DNA from: Pseudomonas sp. ERMR1:02
Lineage (GTDB): Bacteria > Pseudomonadota > Gammaproteobacteria > Pseudomonadales > Pseudomonadaceae
Direction: 5' to 3'
NCBI RefSeq assembly: GCF_002277815.1
Contig: NZ_NKJI01000016.1
Coordinates: 62,001 to 126,000, forward strand
DNA: 64,000 nt
The translations under genes and the position numbers were made by a program. Positions 52,282 to 61,099 of the stretch are shown in pieces; the first letter of the stretch is position 1; each line of letters starts with the position of its first letter. The notes under the pieces are model-generated. The model did not search any database, had not been told where the DNA came from, and saw only the letters and a program-made list of their open reading frames with translations.

Positions 52282-52306
52282 GTTATCCACAATTTGTGTG
52301 GATAAC
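52282..52306. promoter_or_regulatory. Two perfect DnaA boxes facing each other
   Basis: GTTATCCACA-ATTTG-TGTGGATAAC: two exact consensus 9-mers TTATCCACA (52283-52291 and, inverted, 52297-52305) separated by five bases, 20 bases upstream of the YkvA gene. Confidence 0.75.
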
Positions 52307-52325
52307 ATTTCAGTGGGAGGAACTT

Positions 52326-52781
52326 ATGAAAGCACCCTGGAATTTTGCTCGTTTCCTGCCATTGGCGGGACGCTTGCTTGCACGCGGGCGCTTGCCGACC
52401 TTGCTGTTCGCGGTGGCCAGCAAAGGCGCCAGTCAAGGTAATCGTCTCGGCAAACTCAAAGATGATTTGCGCCTGTTGCAGGCACTCTGCCTGGCTTACT
52501 GGCGTGGTGAGTACCGGGCCATCAGCCCTAAAGCGCTGGTGTCGGTGGTGGCAGGCCTGATGTATTTCCTCAGCCCGGTAGATGCGATCCCGGACTTCAT
52601 TCCGGTGTTCGGTATGCTCGATGACATCGCTGTGCTGGCCTGGTTGATGAAAGTCCTCGACGATGAACTCAACGCTTTCCGCGCCTGGCGCAAACGTCAG
52701 GAGCCTTCGAGACTCGCAGTGGTCGAGCGCTTGCCCGATACCTCAGAGCAACTTCAGCTCCAGGGGCCGAAAAAACGCTGA
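52326..52781 (+). CDS. YkvA family (DUF1232) protein
   Basis: The 151-aa protein has the DUF1232 motif FLSPVDAIPDFIPVFGMLDD near residues 78-97, followed by a hydrophobic helix. The family is small, membrane-associated and uncharacterised. GGGAGG precedes the ATG at 52326. The paired DnaA boxes upstream suggest control by DnaA or cell-cycle timing, but this is inference. Confidence 0.86.
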   Translation: MKAPWNFARFLPLAGRLLARGRLPTLLFAVASKGASQGNRLGKLKDDLRLLQALCLAYWRGEYRAISPKALVSVVAGLMYFLSPVDAIPDFIPVFGMLDDIAVLAWLMKVLDDELNAFRAWRKRQEPSRLAVVERLPDTSEQLQLQGPKKR

Positions 52782-52895
52782 GTCGATTAACTCTGATCCA
52801 CAGATAGATACCCCCCGCGACCTTGGCCGCTGTTAGGATTACACTTCTAGGGAAAAGTGCTGACTCGCAAAGTGTTGTTGTCCTACGGGGTAGTC

Positions 52896-53237
52896 ATGGA
52901 TATTCAGATAATTACACGCGAAGGTGAGCCCGAATATGCGGTTCTGCCGTGGGCTCAGTATCAGGCGCTACTGAAAGCAGCAGGCATCAACGAAGCACCG
53001 TCGCGCCCGGCCCCAGCGCCGCTTGCGACAACCCAGGACCCGATTCTTCCAGGTCTTGATCAACTACGTAGTTTGCGCGAAGGAAAGGGCATCGCCATCG
53101 AGGCGCTCGCCCGCACGGTAGGCATCAGCCCGTCCTATCTGGCCATGATCGAAAGTGGCGAGCGTGCGCCTGATGCTGCGATTCGCCGCAGCCTGGCCTG
53201 GGAATTGACGGTGCCAGGGTGGAGGGATGAATCGTGA
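52896..53237 (+). CDS. XRE family transcriptional regulator
   Basis: The 113-aa protein joins an N-terminal segment like those of Phd-type antitoxins (MDIQIITREGEPEYAVLPWA) with a C-terminal XRE helix-turn-helix (IAIEALARTVGISPSYLAMI near residues 66-85). A toxin-antitoxin-like or small regulatory role is possible but no toxin family is evident next door. The start at 52896 follows ACGGGGT. It overlaps the next gene by four bases. Confidence 0.8.
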   Translation: MDIQIITREGEPEYAVLPWAQYQALLKAAGINEAPSRPAPAPLATTQDPILPGLDQLRSLREGKGIAIEALARTVGISPSYLAMIESGERAPDAAIRRSLAWELTVPGWRDES

Positions 53238-53605
53238 GCGTACGCATCAGTCGTCACCATTGGGACGGATTGCTGGGCGAGCTGGATCAGGCGCGCCGTC
53301 AGCGTCATCTCCTGACTTATCGGGCGTTGCTGGAGCGTTTGCAGCTTCCCACGCCTGCTATGCAAACCCTGACCGCCGCGCTTGAACATCTGGCGGCGCT
53401 GGACGCCAAGGCTGAGCAACCCTTGCGCAGTTCGCTGGTAATCAGTCAGGGTGCGAGCCGCCTGCCACGCACTGGTTTCTTTGAGTGTGTCGAGCGTCTC
53501 GGGCGTTTTTCCGGGCCGTCCGATGGCGTCGCTGCCGCTTCCTGGCATGCCTCGGAAGTGGTGCGGGTGTTCGAATACGAGTACCCCGAGTCTGCGGAGG
53601 CCTGA
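53234..53605 (+). CDS. Hypothetical protein of the XRE operon
   Basis: The 123-aa protein starts at GTG overlapping the XRE stop, so it is coupled. Sequence (SVRISRHHWDGLLGELDQAR, HLLTYRALLERLQLPTPAMQ, ASRLPRTGFFECVERLGRFS) is basic, mostly helical and without signal. I do not recognise a family. It might be a DNA-linked partner of the XRE protein. Confidence 0.7.
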   Translation: MSVRISRHHWDGLLGELDQARRQRHLLTYRALLERLQLPTPAMQTLTAALEHLAALDAKAEQPLRSSLVISQGASRLPRTGFFECVERLGRFSGPSDGVAAASWHASEVVRVFEYEYPESAEA

Positions 53606-54013
53606 GTGTTTTTTCGACTCAAGGCGCAGGTCAGTTACTGGCTGGCGCGCAGGCTCTTTCACTGGCAGTGGTTTGTGCGCCAACCCCGTGGCTGGAGCTG
53701 GCTCGAAGGTCAGTTCGCCCGAATGGCGAACCTGGGTGATGTCGATGCCCAGAGTTTCTATGGCCACATCTTGACCTTCCGTGGCGTCGGTCTTGGCGCA
53801 CGCGAAGAAGGCATTCGCCTGTTGCGTCTGGCGGCATTGGCCGGTGATGGTAAAGCAGCCTATCAAGTGGGCGTTATCAGCCTCGCCGGGTCACCGAGCA
53901 AGGCTCCGGATCCGACCGAAGCGGCGCGATTCTGGGGGATTGCCGCGAAGGCTGGGCATCCGCTGGCGCAGATCAAGCTTCAGGAACTGGTATCCCGCGA
54001 TTCCTCGAAATAA
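53606..54013 (+). CDS. Sel1-like repeat protein
   Basis: The 135-aa protein has two Sel1-type repeats (GAREEGIRLLRLAALAGDGK, then PTEAARFWGIAAKAGHPLAQ) after a basic N-terminal part. Sel1 repeats form alpha-alpha hairpins that mediate protein contacts. GTG start directly after the preceding TGA. Third gene of the XRE operon, ending at a strong terminator. Confidence 0.82.
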   Translation: MFFRLKAQVSYWLARRLFHWQWFVRQPRGWSWLEGQFARMANLGDVDAQSFYGHILTFRGVGLGAREEGIRLLRLAALAGDGKAAYQVGVISLAGSPSKAPDPTEAARFWGIAAKAGHPLAQIKLQELVSRDSSK

Positions 54014-54037
54014 CACCGATTTATCTGACAGACACGC

Positions 54038-54071
54038 GCGGCGTAGGGGGAGACTCCTACGCCGCTTTTTT
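54038..54071 (+). terminator. Terminator of the XRE operon
   Basis: GCGGCGTAGG ... CCTACGCCGC followed by seven T. Confidence 0.9.
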
Positions 54072-54187
54072 TGGATGAGGAGGTTTTAGCGAATCGCCCT
54101 ACATCAACATCATCCTTGCCTGACTTCTTTCCTCACTGATCCCCCGCAAAGTCCCTCGCGCCCTATTTCCTGTGCGAGAGATTGCTC

Positions 54188-57100
54188 ATGTCCGACCCGG
54201 TTTTTCGCAACCCCTTACCTGTCGGTGGGCGAATGGATCATATCGCCCGGATCGGGCAGGAACTCGACCATTTCCCGAACACGCTGACGCTTTACCGCCA
54301 ACAGCTCTCGCGCTGGTTCAACCAGGCTGCCGACAGGGTCAGTCACGTCACTGATATGCCCTCGCTGATGGGCATGGAGCGGGTGATCAAGCTGGGTAAT
54401 ACCAGCACCGTTGTCAGCAGCGGTGACGATGACTTTATCTCGACTGTTGCGCAGTGTCCGAAGGGCGGGATTCTGCAGATCGAGAGCAAGTTCGAGTCGG
54501 TGTATGACGTTCCGCTGGGGAACATTCAGGTCGATGTGATTGCGGTTGAGGGCGGCCATTCGACGCCGGTCACGCTGGATGAACACGGCAAAGGGCAGTT
54601 CAGCGGCGAGGCAGGCAAGTTCTACCGCGTGCGGGTGCAGAGCGAGGTCACGCCGAAGCAGGTTGATGAGCTTTTCGAGTCTTACGATGAGCTGACTCAG
54701 ACACTGGAAAAGTGGCTGCGTAGCGAGTGGGACGGGTTTAAACCACAGTGGTCGCAGTCGACATTACTGGCCGTTGGCAACGGAATGTTGGCCGGCAGTT
54801 GGGCGGCCATCGAGGGCGTGTGGGACGGCATCAACCTGCTGTCTGAAATTCTTCAGAATCCCGGCAAGTTTGTTGACCGGCTGGGCAGCGGTGCCGATCA
54901 ACTGAAGAAGTTGGCGGAAAAAACGCCAGAGTCGATGGCAAAAATCCAGCTACTGGCCAGTGATGAGGCGGCGCTTTGTCTGCTGTTGCGCACTGCCAGC
55001 CTCTGGATGGAAATGCTGCCGCCCAGCTCGATCGCCGGTGAAACCGCCAAGGCAGTGTCGACGCTGGTGGTGGAATTGCTGATCGACATTTTGATCGCCA
55101 TCGTCCTGACCTTTGCTGCGGCTGGGGCGGGGATTGCTTATCTGACGATGCGTTTGGCGAGTCGCGGCGCACAGCTGATCAACGCGGTAACGCGGCTGGT
55201 CAACGCATTGTTCTCGATCATCAACACCTTTAGCAGCTATGTCGATCGCTACAAAAAAGTGGCCGTGCGAGGCGTCGCAGAAGGGCTGAAAAAAGGCCGC
55301 ATGCAACTTCGCTGGAATGCTCGCAACAACACCACGCTGAAGAAAAACGAACCACACCACGACGCTCCGAAACAGGCGAAAATCCCAACGGCGACAGCGC
55401 CGATACCGCCGCCCACACCGCCACCCACGGCTGCCCGCTGTCGATGGTTACCGGCGAAGAACTGCTGACCCTCACCGACGGCACGCTCGACGGGATTTTG
55501 CCGTTCGAGTTCACCCGCTTTTATCGCAGCAGCGCCGTGGAAATCGACTGCGGCCTCGGCTTCGGCTGGAGCCATTCGCTGGCCCAGCGCCTGCAGATCG
55601 ACGGCGACACGGTGCTGTGGATCGACCACGAAAACCGCCGCACGCCGTTTCCGCTGCCGAGTCTGGCGCGCCCGGCGATCCACAACAGCCTGTCACGGGC
55701 GGCGATTTATCTGGGGGATCAGCCGGAAGAGTTGATTGTCGCGTTGGCTGGCGAGTCGGCGCGCTTCTACCACTTTCGCGACGGGCGTCTGACGGCGATC
55801 AGCGACGCTTACGGCAATCGTCTGACCGTGCAACGCGATTTGTCTGAGCGTATCCAGCGCCTCGATAACGGTGCTGGGCGTTGTTTGCGATTACGTTACG
55901 AGCGTCAGCACCTGATCGCCGTCGACTACCAAAGCTTTCATGCCGCCGACAGCCTGGAGCAGGGCTGGCGCACGGAACAGACGCTGGTGAGCTACCGCTA
56001 CGACGCCCGCGGCCGGCTGATCGAAGCGAGCAATGCCGCCCGGGAAAGCGAGCGCTACGACTACGACGAGCAGCACGTCATCTTGCAGCGGCAACTGGCC
56101 GGTGGCGCGAGCTTCTACTGGGAGTGGCAGCGCTCCGGCAAGGCGGCGCGCTGTATCCGCCACTGGGCGTCGTTTGCGCAGATGGACACGCGGTATGTCT
56201 GGGACGAGAACGGCGGTGTGCGGCTCAAACACGCCGACGGCAGCCAGGAAACCTACGTCCACGACGAGAGCGCGCGGCTGGTAGGCCGGATCGCTGCCGA
56301 CGGGGGTGAACAGCACAAGGCCTACGACACGCAGGGCCGTTTGATCGCCGAGCAGGACGCGCTCGGCGCCGTCACCGAATACCGCTACGACGAAGCCGGA
56401 CGGCTGATCGCGCTGATTCCAGCGCAAGACGAGCCGACGTCCTACGAGTATCGCAACGGATTCCTGCATGCGCGGTATCGCGGCCAAGCCAAGTGGACCT
56501 ATAAGCGCAATGCCCAGGGCGACCTGACCTGGCTGATCGACCCCGACGGCCAGAGCACCTACCACGAGTACGATGCGCAGGGCCGCTTGCTGTTGATCCG
56601 TTATCCGGACCACAGCCGCCATCTGTTCGTGTGGAGCCGCCTCGGCCAACTGCTCGAGGAAACCCTGCCCGACGGCGGGCGTCGGCAATATGCCTACGAT
56701 GCGCTCGGGCGACGGACTACATCTCAGGACGAATTCGGCGCCGTCAGTCGCTACCAGTGGGACGCCATCGGCCGTCTGTTGCAGACGACGCTGCCTACCG
56801 GCGCCAGCCGCACCTTCAGCTACAACGCCTACGGCCGCATCACCGCCGAGCGCGATGAGCTGGATCGCATCACCCGTTATGAATACGCCGACGACCTGCA
56901 CCTGGTCAGCCGGCGGATCAACCCCGACGGCACGCAGCTCAAGTACCGCTACGAGCATGCGCAGCTGCTGCTGACCGAGATCGAGAACGAAAGCGGCGAC
57001 ACCTATCGGCTGGACTACACGCCAGGCGGTTTGATCCGACAGGAAACCGGCTTCGACGGCCGGCGCACGGCGTATGCCTACGACCTCAACGGGCAGTTGC

Positions 57101-58986
57101 TGGAGAAAACCGAGTTCGGCGATGACGGCTCGCAACGGGTCACGGCCTATCAACGCGACAGCGCCGGACGCTTGCTGGTCAAGACCCTGCCGGATGGGGT
57201 CAAGGTCGACTACCGCTACGACAGTCTGGGGCGACTGGTCAGCGTCGACGATGGCCAGGACCATCCACTGGAGTTCGAATACGACGCCCACGACCGATTG
57301 ATCAGCGAGCATCAGGGCTGGGGCACGCTGCGCTACGGCTATGACGCCTGTGGCCAGCTGCAACACCTGCGCCTGCCGGACAACAGTCGTGTTAAATACC
57401 ACCGCGCTCAGGGCGGGGCGCTAACCGCCATCGACCTCAACGGCTCGCGCCTCACCAGCCATCAGTTCGAATGCGGCCGTGAACGCCAGCGGCAGCAGGG
57501 TCAGCTGCTCAGCGATTACGCCTACGACGATCAGGGTCGGCTGCAAGCCCACGCCGTCAGCCAACAACAACGCCCGCTGTACCGCCGCGAGTATGCCTAC
57601 GGTGCCAACGGCAACCTCCTGCAGATAGCCGACAGCCGCCACGGCCAACGCCGCTATCAGTACGACCCGCTCGACCGCCTGACCCACGTGCGCCACGCCC
57701 GCGCCCAAGACGCGGAAAACTTCAGCCACGACCCGGCCGGCAACCTGCTGATCCACGACCGCCCCGGCCCCTGGCACCTCAAGGGCAACCGCCTGCTGCG
57801 TCACGGCGACCGCCACTACGACTACGACGCCTACGGCAACCTGATCCGCGAACGCCGTGGCCACGGCCAGATCCAAATCACCGAGTACCGCTACGACAGC
57901 CAGCACCGCCTGACCGGCATCAGCCTGCCGGACGGCCGCCAAGCGTCCTACCGCTACGACGCTTTCGGCCGCCGCATCGACAAGACCGTCGACGGCCACA
58001 CCACCAGCTTCTTCTGGCAAGGCGATAACCTCGTCGCCGAAAGCAGCCCAAGCCACTACCGCAGCTACCTCTTTGAGCCCGGCAGCTTCCGCCCACTGGC
58101 GCTGCTCGACGGCAAAGGCCCAAAAAAAGCCTGCCCGTTCTACTACCAACTCGACCACCTCGGCACCCCACAGGAACTCACCGACTACAGCGGTGAGATC
58201 GTCTGGTCAGCCAGGTACAGCGCCTACGGCAAGCTCAGCCAGCTAAACCACGGTGGCGGCGAACAGCTGGAACAACCGCTGCGCTTCCAGGGCCAGTACT
58301 TCGACGCCGAAAGCGGCTTGCACTACAACCGCAATCGTTACTACCAGCCGGATAGCGGGCGCTATCTGACGCCGGATCCGGTCAAGCTGGCGGGTGGGTT
58401 GAATGCCTATCGGTATGTGCCGAATCCGACGGGGTGGGTGGATCCGTTGGGGTTGAGTGGGAACTGTCCGGGGGCGAATAAGCCGGGGTGCTTGGTGCCG
58501 GATGGTGTGGATGGGGCTAAGGTTGATGCTGGGGAACCAACACTACCCAATGTAAATCCCGAGCAATTTGCAAAGAAAGAGATTCATAGACTGAATGACA
58601 GTCAGGGTATGCATATGGTTGGGAAACACGGTCCGGAGGTTCCTGATGGACCTTTCAAACAAAGAGCTATTGACGGCACGGACCCAGTCACCGGCAAAAC
58701 GCCCAAAAGCAAGAGAGGTAATCCAAGTTCGAGATTCTATAATTATGTGCTAATGCACAAGGCCTACATGCTTGCAACGACGAGAACGGAGCATGGGTTG
58801 CCACGTTTTACAGGAAAGGACGCTGAGGAAAACGACATTGTTAGAATGAGACTTCCCGATGCTGGTGAGGGCTATTTTCCAAATCCTAAGTCGAAGCAAA
58901 ATCCAAAGCATATTGGTTTGAATGGCTTTGAGATGAAATTTGACTCTGAAACTGGTGTGCCCTTTACGTTGTATCCGATTAAATAG
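54188..58986 (+). CDS. Rhs repeat polymorphic toxin, apparent frameshift near codon 398
   Basis: The frame from 54188 and the frame ending at 58986 join into one 1599-aa protein if one A is added to the AAAA at 55379-55382 (reads KNPNGDSADTAAHTATHGCP across the joint). Residues 1-400 form an N-terminal domain with hydrophobic spans (VVELLIDILIAIVLTFAAAG near 300-320). DUF6531 follows (LTLTDGTLDGILPFEFTRFY), then many YD/RHS repeats (YDxxGRL), the core end RYYQPDSGRYLTPDP and the closing NPTGWVDPLGL. No PAAR motif seen. The core is GC-rich; the last 170 codons are AT-rich. Rhs proteins encapsulate and deliver their C-terminal toxin to rivals. Start ATG, GAGAG upstream. Confidence 0.9.
58456..58986 (+). 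other. Rhs C-terminal toxin tip (CT1)
   Basis: Everything after DPLGL, about 176 residues: a linker (SGNCPGANKPGCLVPDGVDG), then a charged domain with RLNDSQGMHMVGKHGPEVPD, RGNPSSRFYNYVLMHKAYML, GLPRFTGKDAEENDIVRMRL, and the ending FEMKFDSETGVPFTLYPIK. His and Lys in HMVGKHG would fit an RNase-type active site, but I cannot assign a known toxin family. It is divergent from the core in composition, as exchangeable tips are. Confidence 0.8.
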
Positions 58987-58998
58987 AATGGAAAAATT

Positions 58999-59406
58999 AT
59001 GATTGATCCTGAATCTGGAGAGCCGTACATCCCTACTCCATCTTATTTTTTGGGGTGTTTTGATATTTATGATCGTGAAGAAACTCTAGGCGAGGAGCTA
59101 GAGAAATTTGATCCAAATAACGTGGAGGATCGGGAAGTTCTAATTCTCAAGTATTGCCTACCTAGAAAAAGATCTTATCGACAGAGGTTTTTACTTTACA
59201 AATGTTTGGAGCAGGCCCTTCAGGATGATGATTATGATTTTAAATCATTATTGAAGTATGACCCTGAGTCGTATTCATCATTTCCTGATGGTTGGGATGA
59301 AATGGAAAACACCAGAGCATTTTTTGAAGATATCTTTCGCTTGGCGACTGTTGTATGGATAGACGACCTTAAAAAAGCGAGCCATGAAGACCAATCAAAG
59401 TGGTGA
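58999..59406 (+). CDS. Putative immunity protein to the Rhs tip (Imm1)
   Basis: The 135-aa, strongly acidic protein (many Asp and Glu; GCFDIYDREETLGEELEKFD, KYDPESYSSFPDGWDEMENT) starts 13 bases after the rhs stop, the position of immunity genes. A homologue (60440) sits next to a homologue of the toxin tip, so each pairs with its own tip. No recognised Imm family. It should bind and neutralise CT1 in the cytoplasm. Confidence 0.78.
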   Translation: MIDPESGEPYIPTPSYFLGCFDIYDREETLGEELEKFDPNNVEDREVLILKYCLPRKRSYRQRFLLYKCLEQALQDDDYDFKSLLKYDPESYSSFPDGWDEMENTRAFFEDIFRLATVVWIDDLKKASHEDQSKW

Positions 59407-59733
59407 GGCTGGCACGTGCTACAGCTGGTTTTTTATGAATGATTTGATTGAAAGTAGATGAGGTTTCGATTTGTTGAAGATTGTTGAGTAAGATAGAAGC
59501 GAAAAATTGATTAAGCAGATGGATGAGGCTGAATGCGTTTTTAAATTTGTGGTTCTTTCGCCCGATCCGCAAGATAAAGTGGACGAGTCCTGCCATCGAC
59601 AGGGCCTGGTTGTACGGCATGAAGAGTTAATGAATAGCGCAATGCAGTGGCACAGAATTCTGATAAAGGATAAAAATACGAGGATTATCCAGAGCCATTC
59701 ATTAGCTGGGAACTAGAAAGTGCTATCGCGACT
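59403..59733 (+). pseudogene. Broken 5' copy of the unrecognised gene at 61096
   Basis: Nearly identical to 61096-61412, starting at the GTG overlapping the Imm1 stop, but interrupted: extra bases and a TGA near 59436, a TAA at GAGTAAG near 59488, and it breaks off at GCGACTC (59733) where copy 2 continues into PLNLDEIRSL. A 69-codon open piece (59507-59716) survives. A relic left when the locus was rearranged. Confidence 0.75.
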
Positions 59734-59749
59734 CGGGAAGAAAAGCAGC

Positions 59750-59767
59750 AAAGGGGACGAATTTATT
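59750..59767 (+). repeat. Left end of an 18-bp inverted repeat
   Basis: AAAGGGGACGAATTTATT; the inverse with one mismatch lies at 60993-61010. A decayed direct copy is at about 60911-60933 (AATGGGGCGGATTTGTTTTT). Sequences of this look flank REP-associated (RAYT-type) transposases in other pseudomonads, from memory. Confidence 0.7.
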
Positions 59768-60059
59768 TTTTGCTCCAAGTATCGAAGGGGTTCGGTGTCA
59801 AGAAGAATGACATATAGGTCTATCCCCTTTTCGATTAATTCTGTTGTTGGATCGTCGTTGCTAATTGTCCTGGAGAGAAAATGTCATTGGATAGCTGTTT
59901 GTATAAGTTTGAGGATATATAGGGTGTCAAAGTCTTCGAAATTTGCTTAATGAGACAAACCCAGTCGTGGAGATGAAGCGCTTGAAAAAAAGTGTAGCGT
60001 TTTTGTTGGGTGGCGAGTTCTGAGAAATGCCGTTCTATTTAACTGTAAAAAGGAGGATC

Positions 60060-60440
60060 ATGGTGGGAACTACGGATAAGCATGTGGCGGAAAGTTCGGG
60101 GTCTGCTGTTCAGCAGCAAACCAATAGTCGCGAATTTCATTGTGAAAGTAAGAAGTGCAGAGCCGTTAGAAGCTCTCAATTTGTAAGCTATAGAGCACAG
60201 TTGAACGCATATAATGAAGCGTTGACAAGGGAAGCCAGAAAAATGTCGCGTTTTACCGGAGAAGATAGTAAAGGAAATTTGGTAGTGCGAATGGAGGCTG
60301 AAAATGTGGGTCGTGGGTATGAACCTAATCCTTTAGATCCCGCGAACCCCCGTTATATTCCTAATATGAATGCCTTTGAGATGAAATTCGACTTTGAGAC
60401 TTTGCAGCCTATAGCGCTTTATCCGATAGAGAAAATTTAA
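60060..60440 (+). CDS. Orphan Rhs C-terminal toxin fragment (CT2)
   Basis: The frame shares with CT1 the order RSSQF/NPSSRF, RFTG-D, VVRME/IVRMR, GRGYEPNP/GEGYFPNP, NPRYIPNMNAFEMKFDFETL and the ending LYPI, about 45-50 percent by eye over the last 90 residues. It lacks an Rhs core and the HMVGKHG stretch of CT1 (reads MVGTTDKHVAES). AGGAGG lies 3 bases before the ATG, 6 before an in-frame GTG, so it may even be translated alone. A displaced tip, probably inactive. The frame is open upstream to 60027. Confidence 0.68.
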   Translation: MVGTTDKHVAESSGSAVQQQTNSREFHCESKKCRAVRSSQFVSYRAQLNAYNEALTREARKMSRFTGEDSKGNLVVRMEAENVGRGYEPNPLDPANPRYIPNMNAFEMKFDFETLQPIALYPIEKI

Positions 60441-60856
60441 TGCTGATGCATCCTTTTCTTGATGTCCCATATAATCCAAGATTAGAGCATTTTCTCGGTG
60501 GGTTCGATATATATGATCGCGAGGAGAGTCTTGGTGTTCAATTGTCGGCGTACGATCCTGACTGTCCTTCAGGCAGGGGATTTTTAATATCTCAGTTTGT
60601 TGTCAAACGCTTCGCTGGATTGAGCTATAGGCACAAGTTTGTTTTGCTTTTTGTGTTGGGAGAGGCTCTTGATGGTGATTTGAGTGTTTTTTCTGAAGTG
60701 TTGGAACATAATCCGATGTCTCATTCTTTGCTTCCTCCTGGGTGGAATGAAATGAAAAATCCAAGGGCGTTTTTTGAAGCTGTGTACGTTAAGTTGTCCG
60801 AGGCGTGGGTCGATGACCTATATAAAGCGAGTCAGGAAGATGTTTTAACTTGGTAA
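60440..60856 (+). CDS. Putative immunity protein to CT2 (Imm2)
   Basis: The 138-aa protein is a homologue of Imm1 over its whole length (FLGGFDIYDREESLGVQLSA; LPPGWNEMKNPRAFFEAVYV; SEAWVDDLYKASQEDVLTW). Start ATG overlaps the CT2 stop (TAATG). It is intact and may still protect against siblings that carry CT2 as their active tip. Confidence 0.76.
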   Translation: MLMHPFLDVPYNPRLEHFLGGFDIYDREESLGVQLSAYDPDCPSGRGFLISQFVVKRFAGLSYRHKFVLLFVLGEALDGDLSVFSEVLEHNPMSHSLLPPGWNEMKNPRAFFEAVYVKLSEAWVDDLYKASQEDVLTW

Positions 60857-60950
60857 GGGCCTCGTGCTTCAGTGAGAGGTAAGCTTAATACTTGGCAATG
60901 ATATGCTTAACAATGGGGCGGATTTGTTTTTGCTGTTGGCTTCAAAGGTG

Positions 60951-60977
60951 TCGTTGGTGTCGTTGGTGTCGTTGGTG
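60951..60977 (+). repeat. Three tandem 9-base units
   Basis: TCGTTGGTG repeated three times without change, in the gene-free stretch behind Imm2, next to the right inverted-repeat end. Confidence 0.85.
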
Positions 60978-60992
60978 TTGACGAGGGTTACG

Positions 60993-61010
60993 AATAAATT
61001 CGTCTCCTTT
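60993..61010 (-). repeat. Right end of the 18-bp inverted repeat
   Basis: AATAAATTCGTCTCCTTT, the inverse of 59750-59767 with one mismatch. The interval between holds CT2 and Imm2 only, so the pair marks a 1.26-kb module. Confidence 0.7.
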
Positions 61011-61018
61011 CTAGTCTT

Positions 61019-61099
61019 GAAGATATGTTTCGCTTGGCGACTGTGGTATGGATAGGCGACCTTAAAAAAGCAAGTCGCGAAGACCATTCAAAGTTGTGA
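61019..61099 (+). pseudogene. 3' remnant of a third immunity gene (Imm3)
   Basis: Reads EDMFRLATVVWIGDLKKASR then EDHSKL-stop, nearly the same as the end of Imm1 (EDIFRLATVVWIDDLKKASH). Only about 26 codons remain, beginning right after the inverted repeat. Its stop overlaps a GTG start just as Imm1's does. Confidence 0.78.

Noticed and set aside
55891..57402. 503-codon open frame antisense to the Rhs repeats
   Set aside because: Open only because of the repetitive GC-rich core; no domain.
59720..59950. 76-codon frame between the broken gene and CT2
   Set aside because: It crosses the left inverted repeat, has no homologue in the array and a random, basic composition.
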